From Streptomyces anulatus (GTDB lineage Bacteria; Actinomycetota; Actinomycetes; Streptomycetales; Streptomycetaceae): 64,000 nt of DNA. A program made the position numbers and the translations under genes. This document shows, piece after piece, positions 8,307 to 16,710 of this stretch (the first letter of the stretch is position 1; each line of letters begins with the position of its first letter). The stretch spans positions 1 to 64,000 of the forward strand of contig NZ_JOEZ01000004.1 in assembly GCF_000721175.1 (NCBI RefSeq), given 5' to 3'. Under the pieces are notes generated by a model. It searched no databases. It was not told the DNA's origin and was given only the letters and a program-made list of their open reading frames with translations.

Positions 8307-8629
8307 GATCGTGTACCCGGGATCGTCGGGTCGGCCTGGTGCCCGTCACGGGCCTGATTGGCCGGGTGGTGAGGGTGGTCGCACCACGGAGCTGCCATGT
8401 CGGTGAGCTCCTCGAGGAGCTGCTCAGCTGTGGCGAGGTCGTCGGCATGGACGGCCTCGGCGAAGTCTTTCTCGAGATCGTGGGCGGCGCTCCAGTCGGC
8501 CTCGTATTCCTCGCGGCCGGCGGGGTACTGCTCGCGGCGCCGGTCGTCGAGCCGGTCGACAATAAACTGGTAGACGCGTACGCCGGTCTGCGGATCCCGG
8601 CATGCGGTGGGTCTTTCGGGCTCGGTGAC
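8303..8629 (-). CDS. Small acidic protein lacking a standard start codon
   Basis: An open frame runs on the minus strand directly from the SWIM gene stop (8654) to TGA at 8303-8305, with protein-like sequence: TEPERPTACRDPQTGVRVYQ, FIVDRLDDRRREQYPAG, EADWSAAHDLEKDFAEAV and DLATAEQLLEELTDMAAPW. There is no ATG, GTG or TTG before the conserved-looking beginning. The natural start position is GTC at 8627-8629, where VTEPERPT would normally be MTEPERPT. The stop overlaps the next gene's GTG by 4 bp, as expected of a real cistron. Either a non-canonical GTC start is used, the start codon has mutated, or there is a sequence error. Function unknown. Confidence 0.55.
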   Translation of the reverse strand, partial: VTEPERPTACRDPQTGVRVYQFIVDRLDDRRREQYPAGREEYEADWSAAHDLEKDFAEAVHADDLATAEQLLEELTDMAAPWCDHPHHPANQARDGHQADPTIPGTRS

Positions 8630-8653
8630 GTTCTGGTCAGGTCGCCGGTGGGG

Positions 8654-9856
8654 CTATCGCCTGAGTGGTCGTGCGGCGCGGGCGCGTCGTGCGGCGCGGA
8701 AGGCCTCTGCGGGATCGTCGCAGGCTCCGGGTGCGGGGCGCCACTCGTTGGCGCGCCAGAGGGTGAAGGGGTACCAGCGGCCGTCGGGGCCGGGGCGGAT
8801 CTGGACTCCGGCGGTCGTGTCGGTGAGCGTACTGGCGTCGATGGTGATGGTTCCGAGGCCGACAGCGCGGGAGACGTGGACGGCCTCTCGTGCCCGCTCG
8901 AGGGCATTGGTGGTTGCTGGGGTGGCGGCGAGAGTGGCGTGGGCGCCGGCCGGGCCGCCGTGGCGGTAGCCGATCATCATCGCCCGCAGGGTGGCTTCGG
9001 GGATGCCGGTGGCGTGCTGGGCGGCCGCCAGATGGTCCGCGCCGTCGGGGCTGGCGAGGATCCGGAGGATGTCGGCCAACTCGTCGTGGGGCGCAGCGGC
9101 GGTGCCGGCCAGGAGGCTCCGGGCACGGGCGGCGGCATCGGCGGTCATGCGGGTCAGATCCTGGGTTCGGGGCCCGAGGAGGGGTGCGTCGCTCCAGGTG
9201 AGGGTGCTGACAGCATCGAGGTCGAGGGCTGGCGGGGGCTGTGGGGGGCGATGGGCGGCCAGCGCGTAGAGCTGGGCGGCGCGCACGGTGCCGTTGGTGT
9301 CGGCGGGGAGGGGGCCGGGGTCGGCGCCGTCGACGAGGTCGCGTACGTGGGCGGCGAGGGCGCGGGCGGTCATGCCGCGGGCGCCGAGCAGCAGGGAAGG
9401 GGTGGCGGCGAGGCGTTCAGCGACGGCGTGGCCGAGGGCTGCGCTGTGGTCGCACACACGGTGGGCCCGGCCGGCGGGGCAGGAGCAGGAGAAGGTGATG
9501 CCGTCGGCCGGCGGGACGATGGAGATGCCGCCGGCGTGGCCGGAGTCGGCGATCGTGGCGGGGATCCGGTTGGCGACGAGGTCGGCGACGGCCTGGGGGT
9601 CGTCGGCAAGCCGGGCGGCCAGGGTGTCCCATTGGGCGGCGGTCAGCTCGGGCAGGTGGATCGCGGCCTGGTGGGTGGCCTTCTTCGCGGCGACGGGGGC
9701 ACCGATCCTGCCGGGCTGGGTCTGGATCTGGGCGACCGCGCCGTTGCGGGCGAGGTTGAGGCCCTTTCCGTAGGAGCCGGAGCCGTTGGTGGCGAGGTGG
9801 AAGGCCTGTTTCCACGCTCCGGCCAGGGGCGCGAGGAATCGGGCGGTGCCGGTCAT
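8654..9856 (-). CDS. SWIM zinc-finger protein
   Basis: 400 residues from ATG 9856. Near residues 120-150 it has FSCSCPAGRAHRVCDHSAAL, i.e. C-x-C-x7-C-x-H, the SWIM zinc-binding signature. SWIM domains bind DNA or proteins and often accompany SNF2 ATPases in actinobacteria. The start overlaps the SNF2 stop by 4 bp (ATGA), so the two proteins are made together. The remaining sequence is helical and Ala-rich (MTARALAAHVRDLVDGAD) and ends in a basic tail (RAARRARAARPLRR). Likely a partner that targets or regulates the SNF2 motor. The partner role is inferred from coupling. Confidence 0.85.
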   Translation of the reverse strand: MTGTARFLAPLAGAWKQAFHLATNGSGSYGKGLNLARNGAVAQIQTQPGRIGAPVAAKKATHQAAIHLPELTAAQWDTLAARLADDPQAVADLVANRIPATIADSGHAGGISIVPPADGITFSCSCPAGRAHRVCDHSAALGHAVAERLAATPSLLLGARGMTARALAAHVRDLVDGADPGPLPADTNGTVRAAQLYALAAHRPPQPPPALDLDAVSTLTWSDAPLLGPRTQDLTRMTADAAARARSLLAGTAAAPHDELADILRILASPDGADHLAAAQHATGIPEATLRAMMIGYRHGGPAGAHATLAATPATTNALERAREAVHVSRAVGLGTITIDASTLTDTTAGVQIRPGPDGRWYPFTLWRANEWRPAPGACDDPAEAFRAARRARAARPLRR

Positions 9857-12800
9857 CGGGTTCCCAGGGTGACGAGGGCGGTGAGTTCGGTGTCGTCGAG
9901 TTCGGTGAGGGCGCCTTCGCCGGAGGCGAGGACGGCCTCGGTCAGGGCGCGCTTGCGGGCGAGGAGCTCGTTGATGTGGTCCTCGACGGTGCCCTCGGTG
10001 ATCAGGTGGTGGACCTGGACGGTGCGGTGCTGTCCGATGCGGTGGGCGCGGTCGGTGGCCTGGTCCTCGACGGCGGGGTTCCAGGGCCGGTCGTAGTGGA
10101 TGACGTGCTCGGCCCGGGTGAGGGTCAGGCCGGTGCCGGCCGCCTTGACGGACAGGATGAACACCGGGGCGGGGTCGGGGTCGTGCTGGAAGGCGTCGAC
10201 GAGCTCCTGGCGGCGGGCCGGCGGGGTGCCGCCGTGGAGGAAGCGGACGGAGCGGCCGCGGGCGCGCAGGTGGTGCTCGAGGATGCGTCCCATCTGGACG
10301 TATCCGGTGAAGACGAGGGCGGCTTCGCCCCGGTCGGCAAGGGTCGCCATGAGGTCGTCGAGGGCGGCGAGCTTGCCCGAGCGGCGGGCGAAGCCGGCCG
10401 GCTCGGCGTCGTGGAGGGGTTCCTTGAGATAGAGGGTGGGGGTGTTGCAGATCTGACGCAGGGCCTGGAGCAGCTTCAGGACCAGGCCGCGGCGTTCGAT
10501 CCCGCTGCTGGTGGTGATCTTGTGCATGGTGTCGCGGACGATCGCCTCGTACAGGCCGGTCTGCTCGTCCGTGAGCGCGACGATGCGGTGGTGGTGGACC
10601 TTGCCGGGCAGCTCGGGGGCGATGCCGGGGTCGGTCTTTCGTCGGCGCAGCATGAACGGGGCGACAAGCCGGGCAAGCCCCGCGGCGGCGGGCGCGCCCG
10701 GGTCTTTCTCGACGGCGCCGTAGCGGGCGCGGAAGGCGGAACGGGTGCCGAAGAGGCCGGGGTTGGTCCAGTCGAGGATAGCCCACAGCTCGGTCAGGTT
10801 GTTCTCGACGGGGGTGCCGGTGACCGCGAGCCGGGACCGGGCGGGGACGTCGCGTAGCGCCTTGGCGGTGGCGGAGGCCGGGTTCTTGATGTGCTGGGCC
10901 TCGTCGGCGACGACCAGGCCCCAGTGGGTGGCGGTGAGGGCGGGGTCGCGGCGCAGGGTGCCGTAGGTGGTGATGACGACCGTGGTGTGGTCGAGCGCAT
11001 CGGTGTCGAGGGTGCGGCCGGTGCCGTGGTACCGGAGGGCGGTGGTGTCCGGGGCGAAGCGGGCGATCTCGCGCTGCCAGTTCGTGATGAGGGAGGCCGG
11101 GCAGACCACGAGGGTCGGGCCGGCGGCTTCGCCGGCCGTTTCGGCGCGGTGGAGGTGCAAGGCGATGGTCGTCAGCGTCTTGCCCAGGCCCATGTCGTCG
11201 GCGAGGAGCGCGCCGAAGCCTAGGTCGAGGGTGTGGGCGAGCCAGGTCAGGGCCCGCTGCTGGTAGTGGCGCAGGTTCGCGTTCAGGCTGGCCGGCGGCG
11301 GTACGGGGCGGGGGTCGTCGGGGGCCTGGCGCAGGGCGTCGACGAGAGTGGCCAGCGTGCCGGCGGCTCGGACGTCGAGGGTCTCGCCTTCGAGGGTGAG
11401 GGTGCCGGACAGGGCGGCGGCGAGCGCGTCGAGCGAGGGCAGCGGCGCCAGGTCACGGTGGCGGGCGCGGCGGGCGGTGTCGGGGTCGATGAGCAGCCAG
11501 CGCCCGCGCATGCGGATCAGCGGCCAGGCGGCGTCGGCGAGGGCAGTCATCTCGTCCTCGGTCAGCGGTTCGCCGTCGATGCTGATGTGCCAGCGGCAGT
11601 CCACCAGGCGGTCCAGGGCGAGGAAGCCGCTGCCGGCGGTGAACTCGTCGGCGGCGTCGTGGCGTCGGCCGATGACCGCGGTGGCGGTGAGGGCGCCGAG
11701 GAGCGCGGGCGGCCAGTGGACGGTGATGCCGGCCGTGGCGAGCGGGGCGACGGCGTGGTCGTGGAGGCGGGCCAGGTCCACCGCGGACAGAGTGAGGCGG
11801 CGGGGGCGTTCCTGTCCGGCGAGGTCGCCGAGCGGCGGGAAGTGGCGGGCGCCGCGGCGCAGCGCGCGGCGTACGCCGGGCAGCACGGCGGGGGTCAGGG
11901 TGGGATGGGTGGAGTGACCGTCCCAGATGCTGCTCGCCGGCACGGGTTCGTCGTGATCGTCGGTGGCCAGGAGCAGGACGGCCTGGGCAGTGGGGGCGTG
12001 CTCGGTGTTCTCGGGTTCCTTGATGCGCACCGTGAGGCGGGCAGCGGGGCAGGGGTCGGCGGCGTCCTCGATCGCGTCGGCCCAGGCCCACAGCTCTGCG
12101 CTGGGCTCGGTGTCGGGGGCCGGGGTGCTGGTGAACGGGCCGGGGCCCAGGAGGGGGGCGGTACCAGGGGTTCGGACCATCGCGTCGGCGACGGCGTCGA
12201 GCAGGGGCCAGAGGGCGTGCCCGGGCGCCGGGACGCGCAGGGGGCTGTGGCCGGCGAGGAGGCAGTGCCCCTCGGGGGCCATGCGGGCAGCGGCCTCGGT
12301 GACGGCGGTGCGCAGCGGATCGGTGATCGGACCGATGCGCCAGCAGCCCTGGCCGTCGGCGGTCAGGGCGGGATAGACGCGCTGCTGGGCCACGCACTCC
12401 ACGGCCAGGCGAAGGCCTGCTCGCCATCCGGTGACGGAGGGGTGCTCGCCTTCGCGGGGGGCGAGCAGTGCGGGCAGAGCGAGGCCGACGGGGACCGCGA
12501 TGCCCGTCACGGTGGCGCGGCGCGGCATGATGCCGCCGGAGCTGGCGAGGACAAGGTCGCGGGCGACCGGCTGAAGCGGCGGAGGCAGGTGGCCGGCAGC
12601 GAGCAAGGGTGCGCCGTCGGGCTGGAACAGCATCCATGCGGTCCGACCGGGGTGGCGCGAGGGCAGCAGGGTCAGGGCGGCGCCGTCGGCGAGGGCCTGC
12701 TCGAGAAGGCCTGTGGCCACAAACAGATCAGTTGGGCCGGCGGGGAGGGCGCGCGGCGGCTCCTGGTTCTCTGTCGGCGCGGGCGGCATGGGGAGCGCGG

Positions 12801-13713
12801 GTTGGACGGGCGCGGCCGCCGCCGCTTCGGTCGCAGCCGGGGGCTCGGCGTCGGCGCCGAGGGCGTTCTGCAGGGCCTGGAGGAGCCGGTCGGCTGCTTC
12901 GGCCCGAGCCTGCCGCTTGGTGGGGCCGGCTCCTTCGCCGGTGAGCTGCCGACCGCGGTGGACGGCGGTGACCGTGGCCGTGAAGCCGGTGGGCGCCGGT
13001 GTGGGGGGCCGGTAGTCGGGCCGGGTGATGTGGCCGGCCTGGTGGAACTCGTTCAAGGCCGACACGGGGTTGGCTTCGACCGCTGGAGCGGGCGCCTGGG
13101 GCTGGGCGGCGGGCGTGTCCCAATTCCACTCGAGTACCGCGCGATCGGCAAAGGGGTCCGGCAGGTTGGCGAGCGCGGCGATGAGGGTGGTCATGGCCTG
13201 CTGCCGCGCCGCCTTACGGGTGCGGGCCCGCTGGGCGCTGCCGGTGATGTCACGGCCAGCTGGGGCGAAGGTGGCCTGTGCGACGAAGAACGGCTGGCCG
13301 TCATCCCCCTGTCCCTCCCGGACGGTCGCGGAGGGGGTGCGCAGCAGTTGGGCGTGCATGGAGATGATGCTCGGCGCCAGAGCCGGGTTGGCGGCGACGG
13401 CGGTGATGGCGGCCTGCTGTACGGGCGGCCAGACGTCTGTTCCGGCCGTGTCGAACAGCACGGTCCGCAGGGCGGCGACGTCGAGGTGGCCCCGGGCGAT
13501 GCGACGGGTGGCTTCGGACGCGATCGCAGCAGCGGATGTGCCTTGGGCGACGACGCGTTGAAGCGTGCTGCGGAAGGCGTCCGCGTCCATCAGGGCCAAG
13601 GACGTGCTCTCGACCGAGGCGTCGGCGCGGGAGGGCGGGATCTGGACTCGGGGTGTCCGGGCGGCCAGCGCTGCGGGACTGATGGGCTGCAGGCGGTCGA
13701 TGGACAAAGACAC
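9853..13713 (-). CDS. SNF2-family helicase with two N-terminal dsRBD-like domains
   Basis: A 1286-residue protein. The C-terminal about 500 residues are a complete SNF2 ATPase: DDMGLGKTLTTIALHL (Walker A, about residue 840), VVADEAQHIKN (DEAQ, about 935), TGTPVENNLTELWAILDW, and YDRPWNPAVEDQATDRAHR followed by IGQ (motif VI, about 1220). The N-terminus has two segments that look like double-stranded-RNA-binding domains: FFVAQATF...KAARQQAMTTLIAAL (about residues 120-185) and FTATVTA...TKRQARAEAADRLLQAL (about 235-275), each a beta strand plus a basic KxxAxxxA helix. That combination is unusual for bacterial SNF2 proteins. It heads a four-gene overlapping operon. A nucleic-acid remodeller or defence ATPase is inferred. 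Confidence 0.87.
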   Translation of the reverse strand: MSLSIDRLQPISPAALAARTPRVQIPPSRADASVESTSLALMDADAFRSTLQRVVAQGTSAAAIASEATRRIARGHLDVAALRTVLFDTAGTDVWPPVQQAAITAVAANPALAPSIISMHAQLLRTPSATVREGQGDDGQPFFVAQATFAPAGRDITGSAQRARTRKAARQQAMTTLIAALANLPDPFADRAVLEWNWDTPAAQPQAPAPAVEANPVSALNEFHQAGHITRPDYRPPTPAPTGFTATVTAVHRGRQLTGEGAGPTKRQARAEAADRLLQALQNALGADAEPPAATEAAAAAPVQPALPMPPAPTENQEPPRALPAGPTDLFVATGLLEQALADGAALTLLPSRHPGRTAWMLFQPDGAPLLAAGHLPPPLQPVARDLVLASSGGIMPRRATVTGIAVPVGLALPALLAPREGEHPSVTGWRAGLRLAVECVAQQRVYPALTADGQGCWRIGPITDPLRTAVTEAAARMAPEGHCLLAGHSPLRVPAPGHALWPLLDAVADAMVRTPGTAPLLGPGPFTSTPAPDTEPSAELWAWADAIEDAADPCPAARLTVRIKEPENTEHAPTAQAVLLLATDDHDEPVPASSIWDGHSTHPTLTPAVLPGVRRALRRGARHFPPLGDLAGQERPRRLTLSAVDLARLHDHAVAPLATAGITVHWPPALLGALTATAVIGRRHDAADEFTAGSGFLALDRLVDCRWHISIDGEPLTEDEMTALADAAWPLIRMRGRWLLIDPDTARRARHRDLAPLPSLDALAAALSGTLTLEGETLDVRAAGTLATLVDALRQAPDDPRPVPPPASLNANLRHYQQRALTWLAHTLDLGFGALLADDMGLGKTLTTIALHLHRAETAGEAAGPTLVVCPASLITNWQREIARFAPDTTALRYHGTGRTLDTDALDHTTVVITTYGTLRRDPALTATHWGLVVADEAQHIKNPASATAKALRDVPARSRLAVTGTPVENNLTELWAILDWTNPGLFGTRSAFRARYGAVEKDPGAPAAAGLARLVAPFMLRRRKTDPGIAPELPGKVHHHRIVALTDEQTGLYEAIVRDTMHKITTSSGIERRGLVLKLLQALRQICNTPTLYLKEPLHDAEPAGFARRSGKLAALDDLMATLADRGEAALVFTGYVQMGRILEHHLRARGRSVRFLHGGTPPARRQELVDAFQHDPDPAPVFILSVKAAGTGLTLTRAEHVIHYDRPWNPAVEDQATDRAHRIGQHRTVQVHHLITEGTVEDHINELLARKRALTEAVLASGEGALTELDDTELTALVTLGTR

Positions 13714-13926
13714 TCCCCCAGTAGCCGGACGCCGTCGAGACCACTCCCATTGTGACCTGCTGGCGCGTCAGGTCGGCGCCGTACACACAGAACAGAAGTG
13801 TTGCGTATTTGTATTTCAGTATGTAGATTGATCGTATCGCCGGGTCAGCCCGGCCCTCCTTCTCTCCCTTGATCGCATTCGCTGCGGCCGCTTCCTTGTG
13901 CGGCCGGGACGAAAGGTGACTCCTCC
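13714..13926. promoter_or_regulatory. Divergent intergenic region between SNF2 operon and 13927 gene
   Basis: 213 bp, clearly richer in A+T than its surroundings (13795-13840), between divergent genes. It carries a copy of the TTTCAGTATGTA motif described separately. No small ORF is convincing here. Confidence 0.5.
13814..13834 (+). promoter_or_regulatory. Shared 21-bp promoter-region motif, copy 1
   Basis: Begins TTTCAGTATGTA and ends GATTGATCG, 92 bp before ATG 13927. Near-identical stretches lie upstream of two other + strand operons of hypothetical genes (37730 and 41767). The TATGTA part could be an extended -10 element. Conservation on both sides of it suggests a shared regulator or sigma factor. 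Confidence 0.45.
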
Positions 13927-14559
13927 ATGCCCCAAGACCTCCAGCCCCTCCCCGCTGCACCTCCATCGCAGGACCTGGCCTCCGACATGGTCGCCTCCGT
14001 CCTGGCCGACATCGAATCCCGGCTCGGCGAACAACAGGGCTGGGACCTACCTCCCCGCCTGTTCATGCTCCGTCTGCAGCCCCCTCGCGTGGAGGTGGAG
14101 TTCATCCCGGAGGTCATCTGGAACCCGGCGGGTATCAACCCCGCCGACGCCTTGCGGCACCACGCTGAGGCGCTGCCGCCCGTACCGTCCCTCCTGGTCC
14201 CCGGCGAGGTGCATGAGGACTCCGTCTTCGCTGTTGGGTTCATGTTCGAGGGGTGGAACAAGCCGAAGAACGTCCAACTCCCGCCGGAACTGCGCATGCT
14301 GCGGAACAGCGGTGAACGGGTGAACCATCTCCTGCCCGGCCGCCAGGAAGTCCGGATCGTCCACGCCGTCGACCTCAACCAGCGCACCTTCCACATCGTG
14401 CGGGCCCGCGGCGGAAAACCCCACCTGTCGGTCGCCGGACGAGAGGGCGCACCGGAGCTGGAGGGAACCATCCCCGTCGCCCTGGGCCGGTTCGTGCACG
14501 CCCTCAACAGCGGCCCCGGCCAGCAGACCGAACACCCGGCTCTCCGCCCCCAGATGTGA
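13927..14559 (+). CDS. Hypothetical protein
   Basis: 210 residues with balanced composition and good third-position GC. It has no recognisable family. Visible features are an amphipathic N-terminus (DLASDMVASVLADIESRL), a likely beta-rich core (PPRVEVEFIPEVIWNP, SVFAVGFMFEGW) and a region reading VRIVHAVDLNQRTFHIVRAR. No signal peptide, TM segment or Cys cluster. The preceding A+T-richer region carries the shared motif. The next gene starts 8 bp after its stop, so the two form an operon closed by the strong hairpin at 14971. Cytoplasmic; function unknown. Confidence 0.75.
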   Translation: MPQDLQPLPAAPPSQDLASDMVASVLADIESRLGEQQGWDLPPRLFMLRLQPPRVEVEFIPEVIWNPAGINPADALRHHAEALPPVPSLLVPGEVHEDSVFAVGFMFEGWNKPKNVQLPPELRMLRNSGERVNHLLPGRQEVRIVHAVDLNQRTFHIVRARGGKPHLSVAGREGAPELEGTIPVALGRFVHALNSGPGQQTEHPALRPQM

Positions 14560-14567
14560 GGACCGAC

Positions 14568-14927
14568 ATGAGCACGGAGCCCATGCTGTTCCGATTCACG
14601 GCGAGCGGGCCGACACCCGAAGCAGCCTTCACCGCGTTCGCCGCCCAGGACGGCGAACAGCCGCACGATCCGTTCCGGCCCCGCGCGGACCTGTCGAAGG
14701 TGACCGAGGTGAAGGTCGCCCACAGCCGGGACCGGCTGCGCGCCGACGGCTGCTTCGACGGCCAAGACGGCGGGCCGCTGTGCGAGGACGACGCCGACTG
14801 GCTCGCCGACCGCCTGATCGAGGATTACGACCCGATCGTCAGATCCGGCGCCGCCGCACTGCTGCTGCGCACGCCGGGAGACGAACTGACCTGGTGCTTC
14901 TTCGGGTGGAGCACCCGGGGCGAGTAG
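14568..14927 (+). CDS. Hypothetical protein
   Basis: 119 residues. ATG 14568 is preferred because GAGG lies 6 bp upstream, although a GTG at 14556 overlaps the previous stop. It starts MSTEPMLFRFTASGPTPEAA and contains an acidic centre (CEDDADWLADRLIEDYDP) and a C-terminal LLRTPGDELTWCFFGWS. No family recognised. Second gene of the operon begun at 13927. Confidence 0.7.
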   Translation: MSTEPMLFRFTASGPTPEAAFTAFAAQDGEQPHDPFRPRADLSKVTEVKVAHSRDRLRADGCFDGQDGGPLCEDDADWLADRLIEDYDPIVRSGAAALLLRTPGDELTWCFFGWSTRGE

Positions 14928-14970
14928 CCCCCTCCCCGCTCCGGCCGGTGCCCGCCGAACCCACTCCGCC

Positions 14971-15010
14971 CGGTCCGGTGCCGTCGTACTTGCGCGACGG
15001 CACCGGACCG
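14971..15010. terminator. Strong hairpin after the 13927-14927 operon
   Basis: Perfect 16-bp arms (14971-14986, CGGTCCGGTGCCGTCG, and 14995-15010) with an 8-nt loop, 44 bp after the stop at 14927. No U-tract, as is usual for Streptomyces terminators. Confidence 0.75.
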
Positions 15011-15065
15011 GCACGCAGCAGCAGGCCAGAACCCACCCAAACGCCCTCCGACTTCGAGGACCCCG

Positions 15066-15683
15066 ATGCCCGCCCCGGACACCCGGCTCCGCGCCCAGCA
15101 CCTCACCGACCGCCTCCCGCCTCTGCCCCCGGCAATGCGAGGCAACGCAGGCTGAGAACGCGCCCGTCACGCCTTCATCACCCGCACCCTCACCACACTG
15201 CGTACGGACCGGAGCATCACCGGTGACCGCGCGGAGGACTGGCGCCGGGTGGCCTCAGAACTCGCCATGCTCGGGCAGATGGCAGCCCCCGGGGACAATT
15301 TTCAGGTGGCCGTCCTCGAACTGGAGGCGCTCGCCAGGCAGACCGCCGGTCTTGATCCGGCGCTCGCAGGTCTTCCCTCCGGCACCGGCCCTCAGGGAGG
15401 AGACCTGATCTTCCCCTGGCAGGCCCCTGAGGACGACTGGATCTCGGTGCCGGGCGGCCCGGCGGGGCCCTTCGTGTCGACGGCGATGGCGATGCCGAAC
15501 CAGGCGGGTATCGCCCGGACCGTGGTCATGGTCAGCCAGCGCCACCGGTACCACGCTGGTTCGTCGCACGCCGATGTCCACATCAAGGACGGAACGCGCG
15601 TCGAGCGTCTCGACGCAGAAGTGGAGCGGGCCCGGGCCCGGGAGCAGTGGAACGAGGACCACTCTGCTTGGCACAACCGGTGA
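15066..15683 (+). pseudogene. Hypothetical gene interrupted by an in-frame TGA
   Basis: From ATG 15066 the frame reads MPAPDTRLRAQHLTDRLPPL up to a TGA at 15153-15155. The same frame then goes straight on with protein-like sequence (ERARHAFITRTLTTLRTDRS, ITGDRAEDWRRVASEL), merging into a well-formed C-terminal domain (GGDLIFPWQAPEDDWISVPG, QRHRYHAGSSHADVH). Either the gene carries a nonsense mutation, or only a shorter protein from GTG 15249 (144 residues) is made and the preceding similarity is fortuitous. The composition before 15249 is coding-like, so I favour a recent nonsense change. No family recognised. Confidence 0.5.
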
Positions 15684-15747
15684 TCGTGGTGGGGCACCTG
15701 GACGGATCAGCCGAGCGGCGAAAGGCGACGTGGCCCGGGCCATGCGG

Positions 15748-15948
15748 TCACCGCGCGACGTCGTCCGCGTCCTCCATGGCGGGGGGCTCCTGCCAGGTCA
15801 GGGTGTCCAGTGGCCGCGGCAGGCTTCGGGCCGCGCCGGGCACGGCTCTCGTCACCGCGGACGCCTCGTCGCTGAAGAGGGCGACGGGGGCGCCCGGCGT
15901 ACGGCCGGGCACTGATACTGCCGGGCTTGAGGTCTTCGTGGTGGTCAT
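15748..15948 (-). CDS. Small hypothetical protein (66 aa)
   Basis: ATG 15948 is preceded by CAGGGGGACCAG, a strong Shine-Dalgarno at proper spacing. The product is Thr/Ser/Pro-rich at its start (MTTTKTSSPAVSVPGRTPGA) and acidic at its end (PPAMEDADDVAR), without Cys or TM segments. The size and layout would also fit a peptide precursor, but no processing enzyme lies next to it. Function unknown. Confidence 0.45.
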   Translation of the reverse strand: MTTTKTSSPAVSVPGRTPGAPVALFSDEASAVTRAVPGAARSLPRPLDTLTWQEPPAMEDADDVAR

Positions 15949-16033
15949 CTGGTCCCCCTGATTCGTCCCGGGCCGGGCCCGGCTGGACGCCGGCGCGCAG
16001 GCCGGCTGCGAAAGCGTATACAGATTCCGAACT

Positions 16034-16062
16034 GCGGCCCGAGGAGATTTCCTTCGGGCCGC
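16034..16062. terminator. Hairpin downstream of the 16181 gene
   Basis: Arms GCGGCCCGA (16034-16042) and TCGGGCCGC (16054-16062) with an 11-nt loop that can itself pair (GGA/TCC). It lies about 120 bp beyond the stop of the minus-strand gene ending at 16181. The rest of 15949-16180 shows no gene. Confidence 0.5.
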
Positions 16063-16180
16063 ATTCCCATGTCAAGCCTGCCTCGCTCCCGACCGACCAC
16101 CGCCCGCCGCTCCTGGCACGCCCGCCCGTGCTCACGTCTGCCGACGCGAACGCGTCGAGCACCGCCTCCGGCCCGAGCCG

Positions 16181-16675
16181 TTACCGCTCGTCCGCCGCTT
16201 CACGCTCACCCCCCGGGTACCACCGGAACGGTCGCAGTGGGCGGCTCGGCTCGTACACCCAGCGGGTGGGCCCGGCCGGCGCTGGGCCGCAGGCGGGCTC
16301 GGCGACCTTGCTGACGACGTGGGCCATCTCATCCATGAACGGCGTGGCTGGCTTGGGCAGCACCATGACGACGTCCACCGCTGGTCCTCGCTCACGGACC
16401 GCGTGCGCCAGGTGGTGGAGCTCGTCGTGGCCGGGGTAGCGGTCCCGGATCTGGTGCTCGTCCACGAGCACGGTCACACGGTCGTCGGAGGTGTCCGCGA
16501 ACGGTCCGAACTTCTGACCGGCGGCCTCCGGGCCGAGTTCGCGGCATTCGACGGTGTGCAGGGCGCGCCTGAGCACGGCCGTGTACTGGTCGGCGTCGGC
16601 GTCACCCGACAGCGGCGCCTTCCCGCGTCCGATGGCGCCTACGAACGCTGTCGGGTCCGCCAGTTGATCGCTCAT
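16181..16675 (-). CDS. Hypothetical protein
   Basis: 164 residues, start MSDQLADPTAFVGAIGRGKA. An internal region reads RVTVLVDEHQIRDRYPGHDE and AVDVVMVLPKPATPFMDEMA, which suggests alternating strands and helices of an alpha/beta fold. No family recognised. It begins 35 bp after the stop of the 685-residue gene and probably shares its transcript. Confidence 0.7.
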   Translation of the reverse strand: MSDQLADPTAFVGAIGRGKAPLSGDADADQYTAVLRRALHTVECRELGPEAAGQKFGPFADTSDDRVTVLVDEHQIRDRYPGHDELHHLAHAVRERGPAVDVVMVLPKPATPFMDEMAHVVSKVAEPACGPAPAGPTRWVYEPSRPLRPFRWYPGGEREAADER

Positions 16676-16710
16676 CGTGCGGTTGCTCCTTCTTCCGAGG
16701 TCGGCGGGGT

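Noticed and set aside
8654-10786. A 710-residue minus-strand frame covering the SWIM gene and beyond
   Set aside because: Only the part from ATG 9856 (MTGTARFLAPLAG) is coding-like. Upstream is Arg/Pro-rich shadow sequence of the SNF2 gene in another frame.
11233-13755. Long + strand frame opposite the SNF2 gene (840 residues)
   Set aside because: Gly/Val/Arg-rich composition typical of the antisense of GC-rich coding DNA. The minus strand has clear SNF2 motifs.
15748-15948. RiPP precursor peptide
   Set aside because: Size and Shine-Dalgarno would fit, but there is no recognisable leader/core pattern and no modifying enzyme nearby.
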